A stretch of 64,000 bases of DNA. Origin: Mycteria americana. Taxonomy: Eukaryota; Chordata; Aves; Ciconiiformes; Ciconiidae. The position numbers and the translations under genes are program-made. The notes below the pieces were generated by a model. It did no database searches, was not told the DNA's origin, and saw only the letters and a list, made by a program, of their open reading frames with translations. Below, piece by piece: positions 1-12,598 of the stretch (positions within the stretch are counted from its first letter, which is position 1; each line of letters opens with the position of its first letter). The stretch is from assembly GCF_035582795.1 (NCBI RefSeq), contig NC_134365.1, positions 39,536,135 through 39,600,134 on the forward strand, in the 5' to 3' direction.

Positions 1-42
1 AATGAAAACGTTCTTCAGAGCTCCTGTTTAGGCATATACAAG

Positions 43-47
43 AAGGC
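43..47. repeat. Target-site duplication, left copy (AAGGC)
   Basis: AAGGC lies immediately before the TG end of the LTR at 48 and matches the five bases just after its CA end. Confidence 0.85.
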
Positions 48-229
48 TGTGGTGGGTTGACCCTGGCTGGACGCCAGGTGCCCACCAAGCCGCTCTACCA
101 CTGCCCTCCGCAGCTGGACAGGGGAGAGAAAATAGAACGAAAGGCTCGTGGGTCGAGGTCAGGACAGGGACATCACCCAGCAATTACCGTCACGGGCAAA
201 ACAGACTCGACTTGGGGAAAGGAGTTTAA

Positions 230-235
230 TTTATT
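230..235 (-). promoter_or_regulatory. Polyadenylation signal inside the first LTR
   Basis: TTTATT on the plus strand reads AATAAA on the minus strand. It sits towards the 3' end of the LTR in minus orientation, as expected for the R/U5 border, and supports the strand call for the element. Confidence 0.6.
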
Positions 236-484
236 ACCAATCAAATCAGAGTAGGATAATGAGAAACAAAACCTAAATCTTAAAAACACCTTCCCCCCAC
301 CCCTCCCTTCTCCCCAGGCTTAACTTTACTCCTGATTTTCTCTACCTCCTCCCCCCGGGCAGCGCAGGGGGACGGGGAATGGGGGTTGTGGTCAGTTCAT
401 CACACGTTGTCCCTGCTGCTCCTTCCTCCTCAGACTCTTCCCCTGCTCCAGCGTGGGGTCCCTCCCACAGGACACAGTCCTCCA

Positions 485-850
485 TGAACTTCTCCAGCGT
501 GAGTCCTTCCCACGGGCTGCAGTTCTTCATGAACTGCTCCAGCGTGGGTCCCTTCCATGGGGTGCAGTCCTTCAGGAACAGACTGCTCCAGCATGGGTGC
601 CCCATGGGGTCACAAGTCCTGCCAGAAAACCTGCTCCAGCGTGGGCTCCTCTCTCCACGGGGCCACAGGTCCTGCCAGGAGCCAGCACGGGCTTCCCATG
701 GGGTCACAGCCTCCTTCAGGGGCATCCACCTGCTCTGGTGTGGGTTCCTCCACGGGCTGCAGGTGGATATCTGCTCCACCATGGACCTCCATGGGCTGCA
801 GGGGGACAGCCTGCCTCACCGTGGTCTTCACCACGGGCTGCAGGGGAATC
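485..850 (-). repeat. Degenerate internal tandem repeat of about 45-48 bp in the first LTR
   Basis: The plus-strand phrase CTGCTCCAGCGTGGG recurs near 535, 582 (one change) and 631, with a related TCTCCAGCGTGAG at 491. A paired phrase CACGGGCTGCAG recurs near 511, 751 and 831, with variants near 556 and 789. Spacings of about 45-49 bp keep one minus-strand frame open, so the translation repeats a roughly 15-residue unit resembling PTLEQFMKNCSPWEG. The repeat belongs to the LTR. Whether the frame was ever translated is unknown. Confidence 0.65.
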
Positions 851-1164
851 TCTGCTCCGGCGCCTGGAGCACCTCCTGCCCCTCCTCCTTCACTGACCTT
901 GGTGTCTGCAGGGTTGTTTCTCTCACATATTCTCACTCCTCTCTCCAGCTGCATTTGCACAGGTTTTTTCCCCCCCTTAACTATGTTATCACAGAGGTGC
1001 TACCACTGTCACTGACCACACCAGCCTTGGCCAGCCGTGCGTCCGTCTTGGAGCCAGCTGGCATTGGCTCTATCAGACAGAGGGGAAGCTTCTAGCAGCT
1101 TCTCACAGAAGCCATGCCTGTAGCCCCCCCGGCTACCAAAACCTTGCCATGCAAACCCGATACA

Positions 1165-1169
1165 AAGGC
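1165..1169. repeat. Target-site duplication, right copy (AAGGC)
   Basis: This is an exact copy of 43-47, directly after the LTR end at 1164. The match fixes both element boundaries. Confidence 0.85.
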
Positions 1170-4100
1170 ATGTGCAGCCTGCCTCCCCCAAAAAACCTCT
1201 TGTCTTCTGCAATAAAGGTACCAGCAAGGTTAGTTCAGAGGCTGTACCATTTTGAGTGCTTTTTTTTAAACATTCTTTTCTGTAAGTGCCAATTCCAGTT
1301 TTGGACTGGTCGCAGTGTAGCACATGGCTAACAGCATCTGTCAGGCAGATCCAGTGGCACTGGTGGATTCTTAATTTTGCATATTGTGGGTCTCGGCATC
1401 AAGCGACCTACACGTAGATTCAAATGTAGATTCAAATTTCCAGACCTCATTTTGGTCAGCTGGGGCAAAAAAAGGGGACAGCCTGGCTTCTCACACTGAC
1501 ACATGAGGTCCTCGCTCCCAAAAGTTTCAAGAGGAGTTGTGCCCGGGTAAGGAGTCAATTCATGGTGGATGCTACAAATACTCAGCAGTTCCAGTTCCAG
1601 CCATCCTCCCAGCAAGGTGCTGTGCAGCCCTGATAAGACCTAAAGAAATATCCCGAGCCAGATTCTCCAGGGTGCAGCTCTGACTTTATAGCTGGAGCTG
1701 AAGTGACACCGTCAGAAACGCAAAGAATCACCAAGGACAAGGTCCTAGCAAATCTATACCTCACGCAGTCTAGTCTGGTATAAATACTGGTTGGAATGGT
1801 TGGAAGGTGGAGTTCTCATCTACGAAACTGTAAGAAAAACATTGCAATGATAACGACAGCTGTTTGATTAGCTTCCTAGTAATACAGGAATGCACGGACT
1901 TGCTATTACATATATAAAAATACAGAATGTATATAACATGTAACATTCTATATATGCTATGAATAATAAACTTATTCAGAGTTAACAGTGTGCACAACGG
2001 TGTACAAAAGACATCTCAAAGCACTCAGGTTTGGTTTTGCTTGACATTGTAGGCATGTGGCATGACTACCAAGACTCCCTTTACAGTCAGTGAAGAGAAA
2101 TAGGCATTTCTGGGGTGCCCTTCATCATGCCCTAAAGCAGACCCCAAAAGTAGGCCAAGCAAACTGCACCCCAGAAGTGCCTCTCTCTTCTTTGACTGCA
2201 AAGGGAACCTAGGGTGACTGCAGTAAAGAGGTCAACGCCCGAGTTAAAGGTTTAAAAATAGAGGAGCTAAATTCCACCCATGCAGTTCAGATAAGGGAGA
2301 CAAAGTGAAACAGGTCAGAAAACGTTTGATGTGTTCAGTCTGGTCGGTTATTTTTTAATATCACCGAGTCTGATTTCCAGTCACTGCGATTTCACAGCAC
2401 TGTCAGTAAAAGGATGACTAGGGTCCTAAATATGGAAGAAACTTTAATTAGCTATTGATACAGCAGGGCTTAGATCTGCAGAGATCAGAGTCCCTTTGTA
2501 CCAGACTCTGTGCGAAGAAATGATGGGAGACAACACCAGTCCCAGCCAGTTTGTAGGCTGAGCAGTCAGGAGCTGGGAAGAGAAGAAACGCAGAGAGAAG
2601 TCGCTCACTCATTAATTTTGCACGGGAAGTCAGCGCAACATTGCACCGACGAATGCAGTAAGATGGCGTGGAGGTCTGAAAGAAGCACATACCGCAATTT
2701 TTCTGCCAGCCTTGCCCTGCACCTGGCAAGTCCCAGGAAGGATCTGGCCTCTGGGAAGTGAATTTCTTAAGGCTTCCTGGGGCAAGAGCGGTGGCAGAAG
2801 CCTCTTTAACTGCAGCAAAAGACTGCGCTGGAGGCAACGTGGCCACGTACTCCGGAAGGGAACGAGACTGAGCCGAGCAGGAGCTGCAGCATGAGCAGGG
2901 CCTGGCGAGCGGCGTGAAAGGAAACCCAAAGGGCAGAGCGAGGAGGGGTTCCTGGGGCTGAACTAGAGCCGTGAGGGCCAGGTATGACAGCAGGGTGTAA
3001 ACTGCAGGGAGGCGTAGGGAAAACACGGGGACTCGACGAACCTGATGCAGATGCCTCTGGGAGCCTGAAGGAATTAACAGGTATGATGTGGCTGGAAAAA
3101 TTTGAAGCAGAAGCAATTTTGGTAGCAGCACTTCGGGCTGGAATGGGGAAGGGTGAAGGGAGGATGTTACAGGGGAACAAAACAGTGGCCCTTGGTGGAG
3201 CGAGAGGCTACATTTTCAGGCAGGTACCGGCCATGATGATGTTGGCTCTGAAAGCCAGAAGAAAAGCAAAGACACACGCTGGTGGAGAAGCCTCTGCACT
3301 TCTGACAGCACGTCCTTATGTCCTAGGAAGGCTCCAGTTCAAACGTCAAGCAGAGCTGGAAGGTGCTCGGCCGCGGTGCCGCACGGCTGCGGGCTCCGTC
3401 CTGCTGTGAGAGCCGTGGCACTGTCCCTGGCGTCCCCGACTTACCCACTGCCACCGGGAGGGACCAGCGCCCACCCGCACCGCCCCAGGACCCCCCTCCT
3501 GGCGAGGCTGCTAGGTGCGGTCTACACTCCAGCATCTGCTTAGAAATACAAATAAACAGAATAACATCGTACAAATAAATAGAATAACGTCAGCAGAGCA
3601 AGCTCCAGGACACGTGCACGGTAAGAGCCCTGTCCAGAGAAAGCGCACTGAAAGACCCTTCGGCAGAGTAGGGAATTCGATGTTGGTATCCCGCATCCTG
3701 AGCCAACACTGTAATCACTAACGTTGCAATAAGAGAGGGGTATTAACGGTGTTTTCTTAATGGGACCGTGTGTTGGTGTGGCTTTTTAAAAGGCTGAAAA
3801 TGAAATGAAATACATGGGATCTGTTGTGAATATGTAATTATTTTTGTTAGTCTTGTTTCAGTGAAAACCTAGAATTCAATCCAAATTGTAATTTCTTATT
3901 TCTGATTTTGCCATTCAGCTGCAGAACCAAAAAGAAAAAAAAAATCTATTTGCACAGCCCTAAATTCTACCCTCCATATGCTGTAGAAAAAGTATAGCTT
4001 AAGAGCAGCTTGTTTGATCACTCTCAAGTCCCCATCAAACACTTGCTGCCTGGATCTGGATTAGGGTCTCCTGATATGTAGGAGGTGACTAATTGTCTTT

Positions 4101-4776
4101 CATTTATTTTGCAAGGATGCTTTTATTGTTACGTGGAGTTGCCATCTGTCCATCTTGGAGGTGAGAGTCCCAGAAGATTTTACTCCTCAATGATATAGCT
4201 TCAGGTGCCTTTCTAAAGGACAAAGATTGGCCTACTTTCATCCCTGTGGTATGCAGAGACTTCTCCATCAGGCAGAATTTGAGTGAAAGGCTCACCCTGA
4301 ACAGCTAGATCGCACTTCACCTCCTCTGAGAAGGGGCTATGTGAAAGATGGATTCATTCAGTCAGATGGCCAAATTTAGAATATCTGACAAATGTAGTTT
4401 TAGGTCAGCTGCTTCCTTTTTCCTTTAGTTTCTTATTCCTCCTCTGAAACCTTTAAAAAAATTTAAAAAAAGACAGATCGATAATCATGCAAAATTTTTC
4501 TTTTAAAATGAGAATTTGACACTCCTCATTTTGAAGATGCCTAAGTAAGGTATTTAGACTTATTGGAAATTTCCCTTCCTTTTTTTTAGTCAAGAGCAGT
4601 TAGCTAAACTGGAACCAAATTAACGAATAATATCCATTCCAACAGAAAGAGCATTTTTCACCAAATGTTACACATACATATGCACACACAAAGCCAAGTG
4701 AATCCCCAAAGCTGCTGCTTTATATGAGACATATTCCCCTTCCTTCACTTCTGCATGGATGACTGCACATGGGGGA

Positions 4777-4796
4777 TTTTTTTTTTTTTTTTTTTT
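4777..4796. repeat. T20 homopolymer
   Basis: Twenty consecutive T after a GGGGGA. It could be the reverse-strand tail of an old retrocopy, but no flanking duplication or recognisable body was seen, so it is called only as a homopolymer. Confidence 0.9.
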
Positions 4797-7700
4797 GGTA
4801 ACTGGGATAATAATTAGAAGTAGCCTCTTCTGCATGCTTTGGGACCTTTGCAATCAGGACTACAATAAGCAGGGATGTGGTTTAGTCCAACTGCTGAACA
4901 CGCCCTCCTGTTCGTATTTCACAGGCATCGCTGCAGACCCTGGGCTCCCAGATTAAAACCTGCAGGGCTGGTTAGCTCAGCCTCCCCAGCTCTCCGGGTT
5001 CAGGCGACCTTGCTGGAACCAGCACCAGCACCACCTACCCAGCAGAATAAACTCCAATTTAAAAAACGAAGGGAAAGTCTCTTGCAGGAGCCACGATGAG
5101 ATCCGAAGCCATCCACAGGACACCAGTTTAAATCTGGCCTGGGCTGGCAGTGACCAAAAAGCTGCCACCATCTGACAGTTGTCCCTGGCGCAGGCGAGGG
5201 GGATTAGCTGTGCCAGCCTGGCTGGCTGACGGGCCAGACAGATGGGCCCCGGGGCAGCCCCACGGCACCGCCAACCCGCCCGGACCCCAACGTCTTGCCC
5301 CGGCCAGTGCCCCCCAAAGCATCCTGGCATGACCAGGCAGAGCGGCACTGCCCCTGTGCCCCCATCCCAGATCGCAGCCTGGCCGAATTCAGATGCTGAA
5401 AGGTACACGTGTGAAGAGGTGGGCAAAAAAAATGGAATAAAGCAACAGCAGAAGAACGCTCCGCGGGAAAGATGAGGCAGATGGAGGATCATAAGAAAAC
5501 TTTAATACTGCCTAATGGACAAATTATTATTGCCCAAGCATTAGCCCTGAAAAAGTACATTGCTACCCTGTCACCTCGGTAAAGCAGCATGTGCACTAAT
5601 TTATGAAGGCACAATCAGTACGTACCAGTACAGGATCGAAAAGGTACGAAACATGAAAAGGTTGACTGAACTTGCTGATAAATCTTCAACTGGTGCAAAT
5701 CGGGTAGAAATGAGACCATTGGCAAAATTCTGGCTGACTTTAATTAGTCAGTTCAACTACAGCCTTTAAAATGGACTTTGCTGAAGTTGTCTGGCTTATA
5801 AATCAGCATCCAAATCGCCCATATGCTTCTGCCACAGCAGAACGAAAGGTCTAGAAGCACAAAGCAGCACCTTCTGTGCTGTTATAATGCCGAACTAGAA
5901 CAGCAAACCTCGGCTGTCTCGCAGCCGTGCAATGCCAGCCCATCACCACCGACCCTGGGCACCAGCACTGCCCGTCCACGGCAGTGGGAAGCTGCTGTCA
6001 TGTGGAAGAATCGCGACAGAGCTGCTCTAAGCTGTGCCTGGGGACCACCCCGGGGACCAGATGATCAGGCTGCTCTAAATCCCGCCTGGTGCTCCCATCC
6101 CTCAGACCGAGCTGCAACAGAGGCCCCAGGGGCAGACCACGTACGTGGGGTGCTCAGAGCAGGTAGCTGGAAGAAGGCTGGTGAGTTCTGCTCCAGCATT
6201 GCCCCCCTCCAGAGATCTCACTCCATCGTGCCTCAATTTACTCATCTGGGCGTAAGAATATTTAGCTCCCTCTAAGGGTTACTGGCAGAAGGATTTCATA
6301 TTTACACAGTGTTGAGGAAAGTGTTACAAAACGCTTTTCAATGAGCAGCTGGAATGGCATCATTTCAGATCTGCTTATTTTCTCTCTTGGCCTTCTGGAG
6401 AGTTATATGGCAATTTAATATTACCCGTGACACCTGGCAGTGTTAAGCCAATTCTCATTTTATTCAGGGTTGATCACAGAGTTTGCAGGGCCCAAGGTAG
6501 AGCAGAGCTCCAGGCTGCCAGTTCTGAGTCACAGCCAGAGAGAAAGATCAAGCTCCAGCTCACGAAATGCCAAATCAGTGCAGGGCTTTGAGCTCCTTCC
6601 AGAGCATGAGCCCTAACACAATCGCTTATGTTGCTTTCACTTCCAACCCGTCCTGCTCACTGTCGTACAGATCATTTGGAGGAACAACATCTGAGATGTG
6701 GCACCCTAAATAAACTCAACAGCACAGCTTCAACCTTAACGGCATTGAGGATAGCGTACTGTTCCTCGTGCTTTAGCCATACTCTTATTATAAAGACATT
6801 TACTTGGTTCCTTGGAGAGAACATGATCAAGTTTTACTCTGAGATACTCAGTAAATGGGACAGTGCTAAATGGAAAGGGTTTCAGCCAAGAATAAAACCA
6901 GCTTTAAGCATGGCAGGAGGAGAGAGAGAATGAAGGGGAGAGAGCGAACAAATTTATTACTACAGCTGATCGCATATGCTGTCTCGGAGGAGACGCTATG
7001 AAAGACATGGAACATCATTTGCACTAATTAGAAGAACAGTGTCACCCCAATGTATAAATATTTTAGATTTCAACACATGTACTGTAGAGGTCATCAGCAG
7101 AAGGCCTAAAGAGAGGAGCGTATCACGAGTGGAAGCAGCTGTTCGCACTCCCGTTTTCCCTGTAGATAATATAAATGACACTGATAGCTTGAGCACCCTT
7201 CAGGGAAACCTTTTGAAAACAATTTAAAAGACAGAAGGAGAGAACAAGAGGATATCTCTAAGACAGTGAAGGAGTTCAGAGGGGGAAGTTTACCGTTACC
7301 TGGGAACACGTAAGGGCCAGAAGGGGTTACTGAGGCTGTCCTTTAGCAGGTACGCTTCAGGCAATGGAAAATTAATGTGCTCCTTGGCATCTCCCACCTC
7401 TCTGCAAGTCATTATTTCTGCCCGCTGCTGATCACAACTGCCTGCTTCAGGTTTTCCTCTTGGCACAGCCCGTTCTGTATTTTCAATGTCTCTTCTGTAA
7501 AGCACTTCCATCCAGCTTCCTTAGCACCACTTCTCACCTAAACGCCAGTCACTAACCCCTCTTTTTGAACGATCTGTTTGGTAATTGATAGGGCTGTACT
7601 GGTAAAGTGAGCTTCTCCCTGCCAAAGACAGCAACTGTTAATTCAGGACAGTTGTCATCTCTCTAATGGAAATTCCACCGGGCTCCACAGGAATCTTTGC

Positions 7701-9400
7701 TGGTCTCTGTGGATTACTCTTGCTTCTATTATTTTCTGCTGGAAGACCAATCTGCAAGGACTAATTTTAAATGGATTACTTGTTTTACAATCTGATTTCT
7801 AGTTGAAATTAGTAGGAAAGAAGTTGCATGGCTCTCAGCTGGAATTTCCTGTGGGACACTCAACCACTTCAGCTCTATAAACTATTTCTAGCTAATCCTG
7901 TAGAGTGGATTTGATTTTACAAAGATTCGCCCAGCAAAATAGAGGATAGATGCAAAAGGTCAAGTTTTTGCCACACACATTTCTTGGTTATGTTTGTCCC
8001 CCAGAGGCTCGTATCATCCCCTGTCTGAGTTCCTGCCTCCAGCTGAGCCTGTTGCTCCATAAAAAACAATACACTAACCTTGGGGGGGGAAGTAGTTTAT
8101 AACAGGGGAGGGAAACGGCTATGAGACTAAACAAATTGCTGACTTGGTCTCTACAGCTGTCTTGGCTATATTCTTTACAAGACCGGTTGTTCATTAGCTG
8201 TCTTGGCTCAACAAAACACCTAAAGAAGCTGATACTGAAGGTGTGTGGTGAGAACATCGAGCTTCTACCCAGGGCTCGGTGCCCGACAGGAGCTGCCCCG
8301 TCCTGCCAGCAGCACTCGTACAGCAGGCAGGGAGAGCTTTATAAAGCAATGTTTGCTGAATCTGCATGGAGGATACCGGTGCATCCAGAGAGGTCGGTGC
8401 TTATCTGACAGCGCACTGCGTCCCCCAGCTGTTACGGTACATTGAATCTCTCTTCCTTCTACCTTACTTATCGTAACACCAACACCAGAGAGTGGCCCTA
8501 AATACACTGTTCTGCACGGCACAGGCCTGCCAGCTACCACAGATTTAGGCATTGCAGAGGTGAAAGCAAAAAAGCCTGAGAAGTTGAACTGGCTGGAACT
8601 GGGAGCTGAACCTAGGAAAGAGGGCCAGGAAATATTGCCTGGGGTATCTGTTCCGGTAGTCAGAGTTCCCCCAAACTGCAGGGTGCCTTATTCCTCGGAT
8701 GGAGGAAGTTTGGTTTGTTTCACCAGTGCTAGAAGAGGCCACAAGTCTTTCTAAATCACAGAAAACCACAGAAAATAAAACTGGAAGTATGAGGAATAAC
8801 CATGTGATTCCTAGCAGGTGTTTGTCTCATTGGTTCTTAGAGAGTTCAGATGATGGCAATTGCACAATCTTGTCTAACACTAAATTACCCTTAAGATCAC
8901 ACAGTTTTGTTCTGTATAATGTGATTTTTTTGTTGTTGCAGATTAAGAGTATTTCCTTGTCTGTTCTTCTCTTTTTAATAGTGCATCTGGAGATCAGGTT
9001 ATTCCTTTTCTCTTTGCTGCAACTGATGGAAAATCTTCTGTTCTCTAAATAAAAAAATTCTGAACAGATGTTCTCTGTGTGCCTTTTTACCTCCCACAAA
9101 TTGTGAAGAAAAATATATCAATTAATACGTTTGTTTGTAGACATAGCCTTGCTTTGCAAATGGGGTGGGTCAAGCATATGTTGCCTGCCTCAGCTGATAG
9201 CAGTTTGAGAAGCGGCAGTAATCTGACCACTTTTCATCATGTGAAATTAGGTTGTTTGGACTGGATTAGATCAGATTTGCTCCGATCCATCTCGGCTGTT
9301 ACTCACCACTTTGTGTTCTTTGAGATGGTCACAAAGAGTCTATTGTTCATTTTTTCCAGCTTGACAATTCAGTGCCTTGCTTGCCCCTTTGAGTAGGTGT

Positions 9401-9850
9401 TAGCCTTGTCCCCTTTCAGTCTCGTGGATGCTCACTGCTCCGCCACAATTCTTTCGGAACAATTGAAAGCAGCTTTAAGGCTGTCTCAGCCAACTCCTTC
9501 ACTATTCTGGGCGGATTTCACCAGGCGCAGGCAATCTGAACACATCTAGTTTATCCAATTACTTTCTAACCTGTCATTTTCCTATCCAATTTGAGTTGCT
9601 GTTCTTTTTTTTCCCCACTGGTCAATTGAACAAGCAATTTCTTTTAATTTCAGTTAAATTTTGCCTTCTTCAGCGTACTGCCAAAACATTAGCAATGTAA
9701 TCCAACAGTCTAACACCCAGGCCCCTAATCTGAACAGTGGCCAAGTTGTCGGTTGTTTGTTGCCGAGGCCTGAAATATAACTATGCATCAGTCATTTGAA
9801 CTATGAACCTCAGATAGCTGTCCTGAAGCTTAAACTTAACACCTGAGGTT
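9401..9850. promoter_or_regulatory. Candidate conserved non-coding element (inferred)
   Basis: This stretch is free of recognisable repeats and dense in short motifs typical of developmental enhancers: ACAATTG/CAATTGAA SOX-like cores near 9460 and 9625, CCAATTACTTT near 9555, and an ATGCATCAGTCAT block near 9785. Motif density alone is weak evidence. The call is a guess that needs cross-species alignment. Confidence 0.25.
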
Positions 9851-12495
9851 CCTTGACTTATTCCACACCTATAAAACACTTCAAGAGTTCATGGAGTGCA
9901 ATATGGCTAGACAGCGAGGTCAGAGGAGGTCATACTGGCAGTTTCTATCTGAAGCAGCCTGCCTGGGTCCAACAATTAAGCCCATCTAAGGTTTTCCAGA
10001 TTTAAGCCCTGAAAAAATCCAAATGTACAGCTATCATAACTAATCCTTTTTCTTCTTCATTAGCTATCTATATGCATTGTCTCTGCTGACCTTCCCCCAG
10101 GCAAAGGTTTCCTGCAGAGGACACACAGTGTTTTCCTGTCTACAGTACAAGGCATGCCTGTGTCTCCTGGCTATGGGTTGTCTTTGACCCCTGAGTTCTC
10201 CAGGCCATAAAGATTCCTGGAAAGATTGTTTTATTAGAGCTCTCAATTTCCCTTCATGACCTTATGTTATCACCTTGCAATTGTTTGGCACCTTCAGATT
10301 GCTCATACCTGAAAGCAGAAGCATCCAAAATATCACGCAGATACCACCAGTGTCTCTCTCTGATACAGTGTTCTTTATTATCACCAGTACTGCTTTATCT
10401 GGCTTACTTGCATTATAAGAGCACAAGCCTTGCTCATAACCAGGATCCCCTCCTCCAGACTGGGTACTAAGAACACCTGTGGGAAGCTATCATTTTCTCC
10501 CTCCCTCAGGGCTTTTAAATGACCTTTAAAAGAAGGGGGGCATCTGACAAAGGTGGAGTGGGTAGAGAAATGACAAAGGAGAATTGATTGTATAAGTTAA
10601 CTATAGGCACAAGGTGTGGCTCCTAATTGTTTGAAAACCTTAAAAGCATTGGCGGAAAGGTCACCTGAACTATCCCTGATTCTCATTAGCAGATTCCCTT
10701 TAATTATTTACAGCAATGGATTGGATACAAAAAAGAGAGGCTAGCAGCCATCTAGTTTGGGCTCTTGGTGTGATAGCTGTAACAAAGCCACAGCGACCTT
10801 TGCAGGGAAAGTCAGACAAAAGGGCACTCATGGCTGGCAGCCCATTTAAAATAGAGATGGCAGATGCAAAAGGAAAAACATGCCGATGAACAAGAGCAGG
10901 TAAGGAGGGAGGAGCAGAACTGCGGAGCATCTCAATGGTGTGATCAAGGTGCGCTATTCAGCGCAAGCCTGAACTGCAAGTGTTCAAACACACAACTTGC
11001 TGCCCCTGCATGGGCTACTTTGGAAGTCAAGTATAGAGTTGCCTATTATCCTGGGCTCCCCTGCTTGTTCTGCTGTAAGAGGGCAGAAATACGTCCCAGT
11101 TACTAAACTGCAACCATATAGACTCTCATTGCCCAAAGGGAGTGTCTCTTCTGATGACAGGGCTGCTTTGGAGGTAGCAGGAATGAGTCATTTTATTCAT
11201 CGGGGCTTTTTTGAAGATGCGTGAAATCATCAGTTATGATGGGGTCATATCTGCAAGCTCTAGGTTATACCCAGGAGAGCTGAATTACTCTTTAAAAAAT
11301 AGATGTTTACTTCTTCTTCTGGCTTTGGTAGCTAAAGGGCCCTGGAATAGGCTTCTAATAAGTTGTCTTGGGCAAGTCCTAGTCTGTCTTGGGATTTTGG
11401 CCAATGAAAAGAGATACTGATTGTGATCTCAACTGTTTCTACACTAGGGATTTTATACGGAAACCTTGACGCTGGTGGATTAAGATCCAGTAGAGACAGG
11501 GCTCAAGATTGTGCACCCAAGGGAAAAACACAAGCAGTTTCCCCAGTGTAGTCATCCCTTCAGAGATTAGGCTTCTAACATTAAGTCATTTCTTGTTTCT
11601 GAAACAGTAGATACTTTTTGGGCAGCATTCCTGCAATCCAGGGAAAGGAAAAGGTTGTTGCCAGTATTCTGGCTGAAATAAAATGGGATTGGCACAAAAG
11701 TTCGGTTGAAATGACCTATGCAGATAACTTGATTTGGCAGAGAATAAGGCGCTGTTTACAGTCACAGTAAGAAGCGTGAGAATGCAGGGGTGGAGCTCCT
11801 CAGTGGATTTGTAGAGATGTGGGAGAGCAAAAGCGAGAAAGCAAGAGAAGGAGACTTGCCTCTTGCCAGCCTCAGGCAAGGAGTCAAGCTTGTGAGCGAG
11901 CAGCCTAGAGGACAAAGCTGCTGAGAAACACCCAGCCTCCTGCACAAAGAAATGCTCATCTGTGTTCCTCCTCCTTTCCCACAGCACAGCAACGCCTGTG
12001 AAAAATTACAGCGTGCTGGCCACGGCACAACAATTTTAAAGCTGCATTTAACACACTTGTAATATATTCGGCTGGGCTTTTTTTCCACCTAGGAGTGAGT
12101 GTTCTGAAAAGCCTGTGACCCCAGAAGCTATCTGCATTAATTCTTCTTGAAGGTTATGTTTTTAGGAATATTTTATTTTTAAAACATATTTTGCCAGCGC
12201 CAGTAGGGTTTGGAGCCTCTCTGGGCTGCCCACAGGTATGAAAAGCCAAGCCCTGCCTCAAAGAATGTAAGGACTGAGATACACGACATGGAAAGGGCTT
12301 GGAAAAATCAGCTACAGCCAAGTCTGTACGATGCAAACATGCATACTCACATGCAAAAGTGTAATTTTCCTCCAATAAAGCTTTGAAACAGGCAGATAAA
12401 GCTGGTGTGCCATGCCTGCACTTCAAACAAGCATGCTAACATGCCCTATGGAGGGAAACGAGAGAACCAGGACACCAGTTGTTTCCATGCAAAAG

Positions 12496-12598
12496 TGTAT
12501 ACATATACATATAGATATGCATATGAACATATGGAAATATATGTATACACACACACGTTTATATATGTGAGCGTGTGTCTGTGTACATATTTCTATGT
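12496..12598. repeat. TA/CA-rich low-complexity tract
   Basis: Interrupted TATACATATA, CATATG, ACACACAC and TGTGTGTC runs make a degenerate dinucleotide microsatellite of about 100 bp. Confidence 0.8.

Larger units (their letters stand above)
48..1164 (-). mobile_element. Solo LTR of an avian endogenous retrovirus (1117 bp, complete ends)
   Basis: The element starts TGTGGTGGG and ends CCCGATACA on the plus strand, giving TG...CA termini, and it is flanked by identical 5-bp copies of AAGGC (43-47 and 1165-1169). Read on the minus strand it begins TGTATCGGGTTTGCATGGC, carries a TATA-like stretch near 980, an AATAAA signal at 235-230 and a GT-rich end, in the usual U3-R-U5 order. I recognise the sequence as an LTR type widespread in bird genomes. 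A 5-bp duplication is typical of class III (ERVL-like) elements, so the class is inferred. No gag, pol or env and no primer-binding site lie next to it, so it is a solo LTR left by LTR-LTR recombination. The open frames inside it are part of the repeat and not host genes. Confidence 0.88.

Noticed and set aside
379..1095. 238-codon plus-strand open frame near the window start
   Set aside because: It lies wholly inside the solo LTR and antisense to it. It reflects the internal tandem repeat and is not a host gene.
2448..3131. 227-codon minus-strand open frame
   Set aside because: It overlaps other open frames in a GC-richer patch, the product is low-information Leu/Ser/Pro-rich sequence, and no family is recognised.
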